A stretch of 64,000 bases of DNA from Niabella pedocola (lineage in GTDB: Bacteria > Bacteroidota > Bacteroidia > Chitinophagales > Chitinophagaceae). Under the pieces are notes generated by a model. It was given only the letters and a program-made list of their open reading frames with translations, did not search any database and was not told the DNA's origin. The first letter of the stretch is position 1, and each line of letters starts with the position of its first letter. The DNA lies in assembly GCF_021044425.1 (NCBI RefSeq), contig NZ_JAJNEC010000006.1:353431-417430 (forward strand), in the 5' to 3' direction. Positions 35,801-43,480 of the stretch are shown here, in pieces. The translations under genes were made by a program, and so were the position numbers.

Positions 35801-36270
35801 ATCCCCGGTATGCATATGGTTTTAACCTGGGACTGAACTGGAAAGGGGTCGATTTTTCGGTGTTCTTCCAGGGGGTGCTCGACCGCAAGTTTGTGGTAAA
35901 CCCCACTGCCATGGTACCCTATATCGGTACGGCCGAACAGGCTTCCACCATACATATGGACCGCTGGACGCCGGATAATCCCAATGCATATTTTGCCCGG
36001 ATGTACCAGCAGGCAAGCTTTAACTACCTGACCTCCGACCGCTGGACGCAGAATGGAAATTACCTCCGGCTGAAGAACCTGCAGATCGGTTATAAGGTAC
36101 CCATGAAGCGCGGTGCAATCAAAGACCTCCGGGTATATGCTTCCGGCCAGGATCTTTGGGAGCATACCAAGGTGTTGAAGATATTTGATCCGGAAGTGCC
36201 CAACGATGTACGAACCACGGCCTATCCGTTCTACCGGAGCGTATCTGTTGGCCTGAACATGACGCTGTAA
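32809..36270 (+). CDS. SusC/RagA-family transporter with STN signalling domain
   Basis: A 1153-residue TonB-dependent transporter. After a long N-terminus (signal helix MKLTILFACIALNVSANVFS about 39-58) comes an STN domain at about 62-130 (VSLHIQKENLANVLKMIEQQ; NASINEVLTQLLRGTNLGFS), then a carboxypeptidase-like domain, the plug with VLKDASASAIYGARAAAGVV, and the barrel. The STN domain contacts FecR, so import is coupled to the sigma factor at 30888. In-frame starts at 32809, 32860 and 32923 are possible; the first is reported. Confidence 0.95.
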   Translation: MLQHTPFNQLLRSKYKNMNYYLLLRHSRYRNVFKWIVFMKLTILFACIALNVSANVFSQDKVSLHIQKENLANVLKMIEQQTSYRFVYSSSYVPVEKNISISVKNASINEVLTQLLRGTNLGFSVTGTSLVTISRQEDITITGTVKNEQGEPLIGASVKIKGSATGIATDGDGRFSIRVPAGGSILVFSHVGYEDVEVPVTTPQSISIVLKEKQQESAEVVVIGYGTQKKINLSGAVAQVGGKDLVNRPVPNVTAALQGVVPGVTVTRSSGKPGAEGISFQIRGATSSNGASALVLVDGIEQNINLIDPNEVETISVLKDASASAIYGARAAAGVVLITTKKAALGKTRVTFNGYYGWNINARMPERLNSWDEQILIDEARANATGSPEYNAEQREWIRNPNLWYRPNPATDRWEYFANTNWIKEGMDKVNHMQNYSLSVSGGTDKLNYLVMGSFYNRDGVLRYGPDNNDRYNLRSNINAELNKYISLKVNLGYISSVIDENSYGTDGIINLIYRGRTRQPLYVPDEDTTGQRYNGDLMLNPVDIENNAGLKRSNLENLTARLGFQVKNVVKGLTLDVIGWRNQGFLTSEAHNRSIFWYGRSKNTVRGVINDPNSISVIKAKSFQNNLQGYLTYQLNVGGDHHIKLMQGGSYEEYRADSLTTSVQRMFNNEVFNVNFGDPTTLQSRQDIGTWALASAFGRVNYDYKGRYFLEASYRYDGSSRLAPENRWQLFPSFSAAWRLGDEPFIRDHLSFVNDLKLRGSWGELGNGSPLGYYPYLATLTSGNNLVFNNARAQYYYQEVLASPFVTWETLQQMNIGLDLALFRNRLQLTADYYVKRNKDMLAKVNLPSIIGVATPFYNTGELKSWGTELDVKWNDKWGAVNYNIGFNISDMQNKLVKYNGLNVINLDANAQGGITPLLEGYPLNTVWGYRTDGFFQTQQEADDYRSRIQVPPNASFPVKSAPGDIRYVDLNGDNRINFGSATPQDRGDLVYLGTTNPRYAYGFNLGLNWKGVDFSVFFQGVLDRKFVVNPTAMVPYIGTAEQASTIHMDRWTPDNPNAYFARMYQQASFNYLTSDRWTQNGNYLRLKNLQIGYKVPMKRGAIKDLRVYASGQDLWEHTKVLKIFDPEVPNDVRTTAYPFYRSVSVGLNMTL

Positions 36271-36319
36271 CTGTACAGTTCAGATAGAAATGAAATTGAA
36301 TAACGATAAAAATATTTAT

Positions 36320-37975
36320 ATGAAAAAAAGCATTGTTGCCTTAATGGCTGCTGTACTTTTTACCACCTGTTTTAGCGCCTGCTCCATCGACCGCAAACCG
36401 GAGTCGCTGTTCCCTGATGACGAATTCTGGAATACGGAAGCCGATCTTAAAGGAGCCGCCAACCGCCTGTATCAGCAACTGCTGCCCAACTGGAACGATG
36501 TACGGGCAGATGATGCACGGGCAACCACGTTTAACGATATCAGTAACGGTACCCGGGGCATACCAGCCACCAGCACCGACTGGTCTGGCCCGTATACCAT
36601 TATTTTTACGGCCAATAATATTTTAACAAAGGGCGGTAAGGCCGGTGTTTCCGATGCGGTTAAGAACCGCTATTTTGGTGAAGCGCGCTTCTTCAGGGCG
36701 TATAACTTTTTTCAGCTCCTTCAGAAATACGGGGATGTACCGCTGTTGCTGAAGTTGCTGGATTTTGGATCGCCGGAATTGTATATGCCACGGACCCCGA
36801 GAGCGCAGGTCATTACACAAATCTATGATGACCTGGATTTTGCGGCAACCTGGTTGCCTTCCTTCACACAGCTGGCAGCGGCAGACTACGGGCGCATTAC
36901 CAAAAGTGCAGCGCTGGCCTTAAAGGCCCGGGTAGCACTGTATGAGGGCACAAGATTAAAGTTTCACGGAGGGCAGGAGGGCTGGCAGCAGCATCTGCAA
37001 AAAGCGGTAGAAGCCGCTGATAACGCTATGAAACAAGGACATGCATTGTTTTCCGATTACGGAAACCTGTTCCGTCTGGAAGGGGATGGTGCAGCCAATA
37101 AGGAAAATATTTTTGTAAAAGTATACGGGGTCAGTTCTACCAACCCGATCCTTACGCACAACCATTCCAGTGAGCTTTCCAACGGGGCGCTTGCTGTTAC
37201 CCGCAATCTCATCCGGATGTACCTGTACGCCGACGGTTTGCCGGCTTTTAATACCGATAACAATGCTTCTGCAGTGCGTTCCTCTTATTTTGTATCTGAA
37301 GGCAATGAAACCTCCTATAATACGGTGCTGGAAAACCGGGATCCCCGGCTGGCCCAAACCGTTTATCTGTATAAAGAGCCCTCCTTCGACCGGCCCTGGA
37401 TACCGGAGATCAACCAGGCCGGCCGCACGGCATACGGAACCAAGAAAGGATTTTATAAGGAGAACGGGCAGGGGAGTATTTGTACCGGCGACCGGATCCT
37501 GATCCGCTATGCCGAGGTATTGCTCACCTACGCGGAGGCAAAATATGAACTTGCGGAAGCCATCTCCGATGATGACCTCGACAAGACGATTAACCTGCTG
37601 CGGACCCGCGCTGGTTTGAATGTAAAACTCAGCAACAGCTTTGTGAATGCCCACAACCTCAGCATGCGGGAGGAAATAAGAAGAGAACGCACCGTGGAGC
37701 TGGCACTGGAAGGGTTTCGTTACGACGACCTGATGCGCTGGAAAACCGCAGAGACAGTATTGCCCCAGGCACTTTTAGGGGCCAAATACATCCAAAGCGA
37801 GTGGACCACCACAAAAGACCCCAGCGTACTTACACTGAACAGCGACCAGGTATTGGTGGTAGAGCCGGCAAACGCGCGCACTTTTAAAACAAACAGGGAT
37901 TATCTGTATCCCGTGCCGCAAAATGAAATCAACCTGAGCAATAACAATGTGGTGCAAAACCCCAACTGGCAGTAA
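36320..37975 (+). CDS. SusD/RagB-family lipoprotein
   Basis: A 551-residue SusD-type lipoprotein. The ATG at 36320 is preferred because it gives a lipoprotein signal (MKKSIVALMAAVLFTTCFSAC, Cys about 21); a start at 36290 would add ten residues. SusD features include the N-terminal helix YFGEARFFRAYNFFQLLQKY and YGDVPLL, and the C-terminal RERTVELALEGFRYDDLMRW and YLYPVPQNEI. It lies 49 bp after the STN-SusC and is the surface ligand-binding partner. Confidence 0.94.
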   Translation: MKKSIVALMAAVLFTTCFSACSIDRKPESLFPDDEFWNTEADLKGAANRLYQQLLPNWNDVRADDARATTFNDISNGTRGIPATSTDWSGPYTIIFTANNILTKGGKAGVSDAVKNRYFGEARFFRAYNFFQLLQKYGDVPLLLKLLDFGSPELYMPRTPRAQVITQIYDDLDFAATWLPSFTQLAAADYGRITKSAALALKARVALYEGTRLKFHGGQEGWQQHLQKAVEAADNAMKQGHALFSDYGNLFRLEGDGAANKENIFVKVYGVSSTNPILTHNHSSELSNGALAVTRNLIRMYLYADGLPAFNTDNNASAVRSSYFVSEGNETSYNTVLENRDPRLAQTVYLYKEPSFDRPWIPEINQAGRTAYGTKKGFYKENGQGSICTGDRILIRYAEVLLTYAEAKYELAEAISDDDLDKTINLLRTRAGLNVKLSNSFVNAHNLSMREEIRRERTVELALEGFRYDDLMRWKTAETVLPQALLGAKYIQSEWTTTKDPSVLTLNSDQVLVVEPANARTFKTNRDYLYPVPQNEINLSNNNVVQNPNWQ

Positions 37976-38005
37976 CCTTATTTTAAGACTTAAATTTTTT
38001 CAGCA

Positions 38006-38518
38006 ATGAAAGTGATCAAAAATATAACCGTTGCTTTTAGCCTGTTAGCAATACTGGCATCCTGTGAAGACAAAGATTATCCGAAGGGCGTGGAAGAGTA
38101 TGCACACCACTATTACCTGGTATTTTACCCCAATACCAATGACACGGTTAAAGTACAGCGCAGCCAAACGGCTTTATTAAAGCTGCCGGTACAGTTTTAC
38201 TCGGCCTTTACCCGTGATTATGATGCGGTAGCCTATTATATTGCAGATACGGCCCGCATCTCCAACCGTGCGGTACGGGGCACCGATTTTGAAATCACAG
38301 ACCGGAACGGCAATACGCTTCAGCCCGATGCCGGCGGTCGCTTTTCCATTACCTTTCCAAAAGCAAAACAGGCAAAAGATACCATCTATGTAAAAATGCT
38401 CAATGCTGCAGCTCCCGGTTCCCGCAGGGTTACCATCGGCATACTGGGAAATACGACCGGTCAGTATACCGTGGATACCTTTGCGGTAGGTCATTTACGG
38501 CCGCTGGTGATCAATTAA
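38006..38518 (+). CDS. DUF4843 surface lipoprotein
   Basis: A 170-residue lipoprotein (MKVIKNITVAFSLLAILASC, Cys about 20) whose mature part matches DUF4843, a small beta-sandwich protein (YYLVFYPNTNDT, LLKLPVQFYSAFTRDYD, VRGTDFEI, ITFPKAKQAKDTIYVKM). DUF4843 genes usually follow SusC/SusD pairs, often with a PKD-like lipoprotein gene after them. Here that next gene is absent and the unit appears to end. It probably forms an accessory of the uptake complex. Confidence 0.85.
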   Translation: MKVIKNITVAFSLLAILASCEDKDYPKGVEEYAHHYYLVFYPNTNDTVKVQRSQTALLKLPVQFYSAFTRDYDAVAYYIADTARISNRAVRGTDFEITDRNGNTLQPDAGGRFSITFPKAKQAKDTIYVKMLNAAAPGSRRVTIGILGNTTGQYTVDTFAVGHLRPLVIN

Positions 38519-38689
38519 TACATACATCAATGGCTTCGGTTTAAAGTAGGACATTTAGGGTCTGGTCTCCGGGTTACTCAAGCGGCAAGCGCCCTTGGGA
38601 AAGTGAGTAGGACAACGGCTGACCTCTGCGTGGGTGGCGGTTGGAATACAACGCAGTAACCAGGGCCGCAATGATTTTATAATTCTGTT
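38519..38689. other. GC-richer intergenic stretch with no assigned feature
   Basis: The segment 38555-38670 is richer in G and C than nearby gaps and contains small pairing stretches (TGCGT/ACGCA around 38627-38655; ACTC/GAGT around 38576-38608). It was tested by eye against tRNA form and does not fit. It could hold an untranslated leader of the Mur ligase gene or a small RNA, but nothing decisive is seen. Confidence 0.25.
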
Positions 38690-38725
38690 TTGACAGATTT
38701 AATCCTTTACCGACATTTGCCATCT

Positions 38726-40105
38726 ATGGTAACCAGTTTGGAACAGATCAGAAACCCCTTTTTTATTGGGGTTGCCGGTGCCGGCATGAGCGCAATTGCA
38801 CAGTACTTACAGGGTGTTGGAAAAAACGTGTCCGGAAGCGACCGGTTTTTTAACGAAGGAAAGGCTGGAGATATAAAAGAAAAACTGGAGGCCGAAGGGA
38901 TCCGTTGTTTTTTACAGAACGGGGACGGCATTACACCGGATACAGACCTGGTAGTGGCCTCTACGGCTATTGAAGATACAGTGGAAGAGATCCGGAAGGC
39001 AAAAGCACTGAATATTCCGGTGATCCGCCGGTCGGAGCTGCTGGCGCTCATAGCCGCAAGCAAAAAGACCATAGCGGTAGGCGGCACCAGCGGCAAAAGC
39101 ACTACTACGGGTATGTTATTCGATATCCTGCAGCAGGGCGGCCTGCAGCCTTCAGTGATCAGCGGTGCCGGGCTGGTTACGCTGATAAAAAAAGGAAAAA
39201 TAGGCAATGCATTTGTGGGAGCCGGGGAATGGCTGGTGATTGAGGCAGATGAAAGTGATGGCTCCATTGTACAATATCATCCGGAAGTAGGACTGCTGCT
39301 GAATATTGAAAAAGATCATAAAGAGCTGGACGAGTTGATGCAGGTGTTTGAAACGTTCAGGAATAACAGCAACCGGTTTTGCGTAAACCGGTCCAACGAG
39401 CATTCCCGGAAATTATCGGCGGATGCGGCAAACGATTTTTGCGTAGATGAAAACTGCACCGGCGCCGGGTTTCGGGCCACTGGTTTTGAACAGAACGGGT
39501 TTCAGATATCCTTTGCACTCAATGGCCAGCCATTTGAACTGAAGCTGCTGGGGCGTCATAATATGGAGAATGCGGTGGCGGCAGCTACTGCCGCTGCACT
39601 TGCGGGTGTATCCCTGGAAACCGCGGCCATTGCATTAAAACAGTACGAAGGTATTTACCGCAGGGCACAGGTGCTTGGGCAAAAGAACGGGGTGTGGGTC
39701 GTGGATGATTTTGCACACAACCCGGTTAAATGTGCGGCAGCTATCCGCTCCTGTCAGCCGGTTTCGGATAAAGTAGTGGCATGGTTTCAACCTCATGGGT
39801 ATACGCCTACCAAATTTTTACGTAAAGAGTTTGTGGAGGAGATCGGTAATGCCCTCAGAGCCCAGGATGAAATCTGGATGAGCGAGATCTTTTATGCGGG
39901 TGGCACCACCACCAAGGATATTTCCGCCGGCGATCTGATCAATGACCTGAAAGCATTGGGAAAAAAAGCATACTTTGTAGAAAACAGGGACGAGCTGCTG
40001 ACTACAGCGGGAAGCCATCTGCAACCAGGCACCACCCTGTTATTGATGGGCGCGCGCGACCCATCGCTGGAACAATTTGCTAAAAAGATTTACAGCGAAC
40101 TTTAA
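38726..40105 (+). CDS. Mur ligase family protein, MurC/Mpl-like
   Basis: A 459-residue ATP-dependent ligase adding an amino acid or peptide to UDP-MurNAc. The ATG at 38726 replaces a TTG at 38690. The N-terminal domain binds UDP-sugar (FFIGVAGAGMSAIAQYLQG, VSGSDRF). The ATP loop GGTSGKSTTTGML lies at about 117-129, the Mg-binding IEADESDGS at about 170, and the LGRHNMENAVAA and VDDFAHNP motifs mark the C-terminal domain. It sits outside any dcw cluster, so it may be Mpl (recycling of tripeptide) or an extra MurC. Its stop overlaps a convergent gene by 4 bp. Confidence 0.8.
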   Translation: MVTSLEQIRNPFFIGVAGAGMSAIAQYLQGVGKNVSGSDRFFNEGKAGDIKEKLEAEGIRCFLQNGDGITPDTDLVVASTAIEDTVEEIRKAKALNIPVIRRSELLALIAASKKTIAVGGTSGKSTTTGMLFDILQQGGLQPSVISGAGLVTLIKKGKIGNAFVGAGEWLVIEADESDGSIVQYHPEVGLLLNIEKDHKELDELMQVFETFRNNSNRFCVNRSNEHSRKLSADAANDFCVDENCTGAGFRATGFEQNGFQISFALNGQPFELKLLGRHNMENAVAAATAAALAGVSLETAAIALKQYEGIYRRAQVLGQKNGVWVVDDFAHNPVKCAAAIRSCQPVSDKVVAWFQPHGYTPTKFLRKEFVEEIGNALRAQDEIWMSEIFYAGGTTTKDISAGDLINDLKALGKKAYFVENRDELLTTAGSHLQPGTTLLLMGARDPSLEQFAKKIYSEL

Positions 40106-40566
40106 ACGGCAGCTCTTGCTGCTGCAATCTGATTGTAATTTTTCGGCTGAAACAGGTAAAAACACATTACCATGAGCAGGCTATAGTTGGTAGCATCACT
40201 CGGGTTTTCACCTTCTACAGAGCAAACGGCTACCGGTTTTTGACCCGCTTCATCAATGATTTCAATAACGTTGTTATCGTCATTTTTGAAATTCAGGTAA
40301 AACCGTTTATCATCTACTTCAATATATTTCTGACGCCCTTCCCGGGATATTTTCCCCAGTTCTGCACCGTACTCATTCTCTAAAACCTGCTTATTCTTGA
40401 AAAGACCTTTCTTTTTATAATGAAATAATCTTTTCTCCCCGTCTTTTGACTCCAGATAAACCGAATCGGATTTCGGTTTGTAGGCGAGGGTTAGCATTTT
40501 TTGACCATTGTACCACAATCCAAATCCGGTACTACCAAGGCTGGATGTAATAGTCTTCCATTGCAT
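40102..40566 (-). CDS. Hypothetical protein, LURP/tubby-like fold possible
   Basis: A 154-residue protein of mixed beta strands with a C-terminal hydrophobic helix (YSLLMVMCFYLFQPKNYN). The ATG at 40566 (MQWKTITSSLG) is preferred over 40605. The repeated strand pattern (GFGLWYNGQKMLTLAYK, LFHYKKKGLFKNKQVLENEY, RFYLNFKNDDNNVIEII, KPVAVCSVEG) looks like a phospholipid-scramblase/LURP-type barrel, but this is a visual guess. It overlaps the convergent Mur ligase gene by 4 bp. Function unknown. Confidence 0.45.
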   Translation of the reverse strand: MQWKTITSSLGSTGFGLWYNGQKMLTLAYKPKSDSVYLESKDGEKRLFHYKKKGLFKNKQVLENEYGAELGKISREGRQKYIEVDDKRFYLNFKNDDNNVIEIIDEAGQKPVAVCSVEGENPSDATNYSLLMVMCFYLFQPKNYNQIAAARAAV

Positions 40567-40584
40567 AACAAAAAATTTATGCTG

Positions 40585-40592
40585 CAAAGGTA
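40585..40592 (-). promoter_or_regulatory. -7 promoter box (TACCTTTG)
   Basis: On the minus strand a perfect TAnnTTTG sequence lies 18 bp before the ATG at 40566. A matching -33 TTG at normal spacing was not found. Confidence 0.4.
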
Positions 40593-40721
40593 CAACCGGG
40601 GGCAACGGTATCGGGCACTGTTAATAAGAATTAATGTAAACTTAATACAAACTTAATGTTGGGGTCATTTTTTGCACATTCAACGCACAAAAGTGACAAT
40701 TGTGGTGTAAAACGTTCATTA

Positions 40722-41084
40722 TCACCCTGCCATCCTGCCATGAAGGAGCAGGTATACCAGTACCAGCAGGAGTAAAAGGATGAGTATGGAGAAGTAAAGC
40801 CACCATTGCGGTTTCAAATAGCGTTTATTCCGTTCCTTTCTTTTCTTTTCTGTGCGTTTTTTCAGATCCCTGTTGAGGGCATCTGCGATCAGCAGCAACC
40901 GTTCCGGGTTTTCCACCTCCTGTAAACCCTCTACCGCATCATTATAGAACGGGTCCTCCAGCAGTTGCCGCTCTACTTCATGCACATCTTCCCTGCCCAG
41001 CTCTTTTTTCAGATACTGCAACAGGGTTTCCTGGCTTACCTCTTTATTCAAATGGGATAATATGTCTTTTAAATCTTCAGCCAT
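40722..41084 (-). CDS. Small membrane protein, probable anti-sigma partner
   Basis: A 120-residue protein with a charged, helical cytoplasmic part (residues 1-92: LSHLNKEVSQETLLQYLKKE, VERQLLEDPFYNDAVEGLQE) and one C-terminal membrane helix (about 94-115). Its start overlaps the end of the sigma gene by 8 bp, so the two are translationally coupled. Layout and topology indicate a membrane anti-sigma factor with almost no periplasmic part. No zinc-binding motif is present. This role is inferred. Confidence 0.6.
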   Translation of the reverse strand: MAEDLKDILSHLNKEVSQETLLQYLKKELGREDVHEVERQLLEDPFYNDAVEGLQEVENPERLLLIADALNRDLKKRTEKKRKERNKRYLKPQWWLYFSILILLLLLVLVYLLLHGRMAG

Positions 41085-41655
41085 TCTCTTTTTTTGCTTT
41101 TTTAAGCATTTTTTGGATCAGCAATTTCAGATTCCGTTTGCCATTCTGAATATAACTCTTTACCTGTAACAGGCTATATCCTTCCGATGCGCTGATTTCC
41201 TGGTAACTTTTTTTCTTCAGATAGAACAAAATTACTGATTGCCGCTGCTCTTCGCTCAATGCATCCAGGGCATCTTTTAAAAGTTCGGGACTGATCGCTT
41301 CTTTTTCCGGCGCTTCCTCCGGCTGATCCGCCAGCTGATCGTTCTCCGTCAGTGCTACCGGAATGTTCCGCTTTTTATCGCGCAGTACCGTAAGGCAATG
41401 ATTTTTGGCCACCGTGTATAGCCAGGATTTAAAATAGTCGATCTTGTACTTATGCACTTCCTGTATTACCTTCAGGAAGATCTGCTGAACGGCATCCTGC
41501 GCCTGGGTTTCATCCTTCAGGTATTTCATGCATACGCCAAAAAGCAGCAACGTATACCGCTCCAGGAGCACCCCCAGCCACGCGTTATCGCGGTCCTGCA
41601 GATAGCGGTGGAGCAAGTCCTGATCGCCTATATGGTCATAACGGCTTTGATTCAC
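41077..41655 (-). CDS. ECF-type sigma factor
   Basis: A 192-residue sigma-70 family protein counted from a GTG at 41655 (VNQSRYDHIGDQDLLHRYLQ). The frame stays open to 41904, but that extension translates a heptamer repeat array and is unlikely to be protein. Region 2 is at about 12-80 (LQDRDNAWLGVLLERYTLLL; AQDAVQQIFLKVIQEVHKYK) and region 4 at about 125-180 (LSEEQRQSVILFYLKKKSYQ, EISASEGYSLLQVKSYIQNG). It overlaps the membrane partner gene by 8 bp. Confidence 0.85.
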   Translation of the reverse strand: MNQSRYDHIGDQDLLHRYLQDRDNAWLGVLLERYTLLLFGVCMKYLKDETQAQDAVQQIFLKVIQEVHKYKIDYFKSWLYTVAKNHCLTVLRDKKRNIPVALTENDQLADQPEEAPEKEAISPELLKDALDALSEEQRQSVILFYLKKKSYQEISASEGYSLLQVKSYIQNGKRNLKLLIQKMLKKAKKENG

Positions 41656-41791
41656 ACAAATAAAGGTATTTAAACTATTTATAAGATGCAAGAATGCAGC
41701 GATTCCATATCCGATTAAAAAAATTAAATATCGGCTATTGAAACTAACATGAAGAAGCGATGATTTTACGCGCGGGATCAGAATTATGGGG

Positions 41792-41860
41792 CAGTATCCG
41801 GATCCGGATACTGAAAGCTGATAACTGATAGCTGATAGCCGATGGCTGACCGCTGATGGC
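41792..41860. repeat. 22-bp perfect palindrome followed by AGCTGAT-like 7-bp repeats
   Basis: Within the 368-bp gap 41656-42023 a 22-bp perfect palindrome (half CAGTATCCGGA) spans 41792-41813. It is directly followed by an array at 41814-41860 with units AGCTGAT, AACTGAT, AGCTGAT, AGCCGAT, GGCTGAC, CGCTGAT every 7 bp. The rest of the gap is AT-rich and holds the promoters of the divergent sigma and peptidase genes; no clear -33/-7 pair was identified. Confidence 0.75.
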
Positions 41861-42023
41861 GAAACAGTTCCGGTTTCGTACCCGGAGATCTGTTGAACAT
41901 TCACATTTTCCGGAAAGATTGCGAAACAGTAATGGCCTCTTTACTTTTATATTTAATATGCTACATTGGATATTTTAAATTCCAAAGGAACCTATCTTTA
42001 TCTTTCTTAAAAAAAATAGAGCT

Positions 42024-42827
42024 ATGAAATATGGGATCGTGGTGATGCCGGTGGCACCGGTTCGTAAGAAGCCGCATCATAAGTATGAAATGGTGAACCA
42101 GCTGCTGTTTGGTGAAAAGGTGGCGATCCTTTCTTTTAAGGAAAAAGGCTGGTACAAGGTAAAAAGCCTGTACGACGGATATAAGGGTTGGGTTACCCAT
42201 CACATGCTGCATGAAATTGACAAGGAAACGGCCCGGAGCCCGTTACTGCCTGTATTGGCAGGCGATCTCTTAAATACCATCGAGGTGAACGGGTTGCCCA
42301 TGCATATACCCATGGGCGCCAGTATATGGCAGCCTGTACAGGGGAGGGGCATGATTGGGCACTGGGAGTACCATTACAACGGAGCAGTTGCCGCACCTGC
42401 CACGAACCCCGAAACATATCGGACGGCTATTGAAAAATATGCCCGCCAATGGTTGAACGCGCCTTATTTATGGGGTGGAAAAACCATACTGGGGGTAGAC
42501 TGCAGCGGTTTCGCCCAAACGATTTTTAAAATGGCGGGCATTGCATTGCTGCGGGATGCCTGGCAACAGGCACAGGAAGGTACGGTGGTAAAAAAGCTGC
42601 AGGATGCACAACCGGGAGACCTCGCGTTTTTTGACGACCGCCAGGAAATTGTACACGTGGGCATTCTTTTAGGACCAGATCAGATCATTCATTCTTCGGG
42701 AAATGTGCGGATCGATACAATTGATAAAAAGGGCATCATCCGTCAGGATACCGGAAAGCGTACCCACCAGTTGAAACTGATCAAACGGATGCCTCAGTTT
42801 AGTCCACAGGAAGCGCAGACCAGTTAA
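42024..42827 (+). CDS. NlpC/P60 (C40) endopeptidase with SH3 domains
   Basis: A 267-residue protein with N-terminal SH3-like repeats (about 1-125; VVMPVAPVRKKPHHKYEMVN, WYKVKSLYDGYKGWVTHHML) and an NlpC/P60 peptidase domain at about 135-260. Catalytic features: DCSGFAQTIF with Cys about 160, HVGILLGPDQIIHSSG with the catalytic His, and LWGGKT. No signal peptide is evident from the chosen start. Members cut D-Glu-mDAP bonds in peptidoglycan peptides and some recycle them. It is similar to dipeptidyl-peptidase VI. The 3' end overlaps the next convergent gene by 29 bp. Confidence 0.88.
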   Translation: MKYGIVVMPVAPVRKKPHHKYEMVNQLLFGEKVAILSFKEKGWYKVKSLYDGYKGWVTHHMLHEIDKETARSPLLPVLAGDLLNTIEVNGLPMHIPMGASIWQPVQGRGMIGHWEYHYNGAVAAPATNPETYRTAIEKYARQWLNAPYLWGGKTILGVDCSGFAQTIFKMAGIALLRDAWQQAQEGTVVKKLQDAQPGDLAFFDDRQEIVHVGILLGPDQIIHSSGNVRIDTIDKKGIIRQDTGKRTHQLKLIKRMPQFSPQEAQTS

Positions 42828-43464
42828 TATATTGTCTGATTGAAAAGTAACCACCTCTGGGCACTGCCCGGTTATTGACGTAATTCATGCGCAGTGCCAC
42901 CAGCAAGGCCAGTTCTCCATCCTCTTTTACATACCATCCGATCGATATCGGCGGTGACGCAGACCCGCTGGAGGTAAGATTGGTAAGGGCGCCTTCGCGG
43001 ATGCCCTTGATCGTGTTCAGTAAAATTTCTTCGCCATTCGGAAGATCTCTTTTTATTTTCTTGCAGATCCTTTTGTATTCTCTTTGTACTGCTTTTACCG
43101 TTTGGGCGGTGCTGTCAAAAAAACCGGTGATCTGGTAAAAAACAAAGGTATCCAGTATTCGGTCCCGGCGCCGGATCACCAGTTCTTTTTCCCCCAGCAG
43201 CATTTCAACTCTCCGGGCACGGATGGCAAACGGGTTAAAGGTTTTGTAATCGCCCTGTATGTTAAAAAGGCTGGTATCTGTTTTATCTGTATCCTCCGTA
43301 ACGGTTAATTGCGGATCTGTTTTAACAGCGTTCACAAAGTCTGAAAACCGCCCTGTAAACGGATTTACCCTGAAATACTCTTTCACTACTTTATAGAACT
43401 GGTCCTGTGCGGAAGCCGGCGCCGCAATCCCCAAAAAAAACAGGAAGGTAAGCAGGTGTTTCAT
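42799..43464 (-). CDS. Secreted hypothetical protein
   Basis: A 221-residue protein with a signal peptide (MKHLLTFLFFLGIAAPASAQ). The mature part contains an alternating charged segment (RREYKRICKKIKRDL-like, residues about 130-145) and a C-terminal VALRMNYVNNRAVPRGGYFS. No family recognised. It starts 16 bp after the ppa stop and is likely co-transcribed with it. The last 29 bp overlap the convergent C40 peptidase gene. Confidence 0.5.
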   Translation of the reverse strand: MKHLLTFLFFLGIAAPASAQDQFYKVVKEYFRVNPFTGRFSDFVNAVKTDPQLTVTEDTDKTDTSLFNIQGDYKTFNPFAIRARRVEMLLGEKELVIRRRDRILDTFVFYQITGFFDSTAQTVKAVQREYKRICKKIKRDLPNGEEILLNTIKGIREGALTNLTSSGSASPPISIGWYVKEDGELALLVALRMNYVNNRAVPRGGYFSIRQYINWSALPVD

Positions 43465-43480
43465 TTAAAAAAAACAGGAA

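Noticed and set aside
35296..36165. Minus-strand 289-codon open frame
   Set aside because: Antisense to the STN-type SusC; no motif or start signal.
38560..38660. tRNA-like sequence
   Set aside because: No 7-bp acceptor stem, T-loop or anticodon arm could be formed in the right spacing.
41656..41904. N-terminal extension of the third sigma factor
   Set aside because: The extra 83 codons translate the AGCTGAT heptamer array and AT-rich leader; sigma region 2 begins just after the GTG at 41655.
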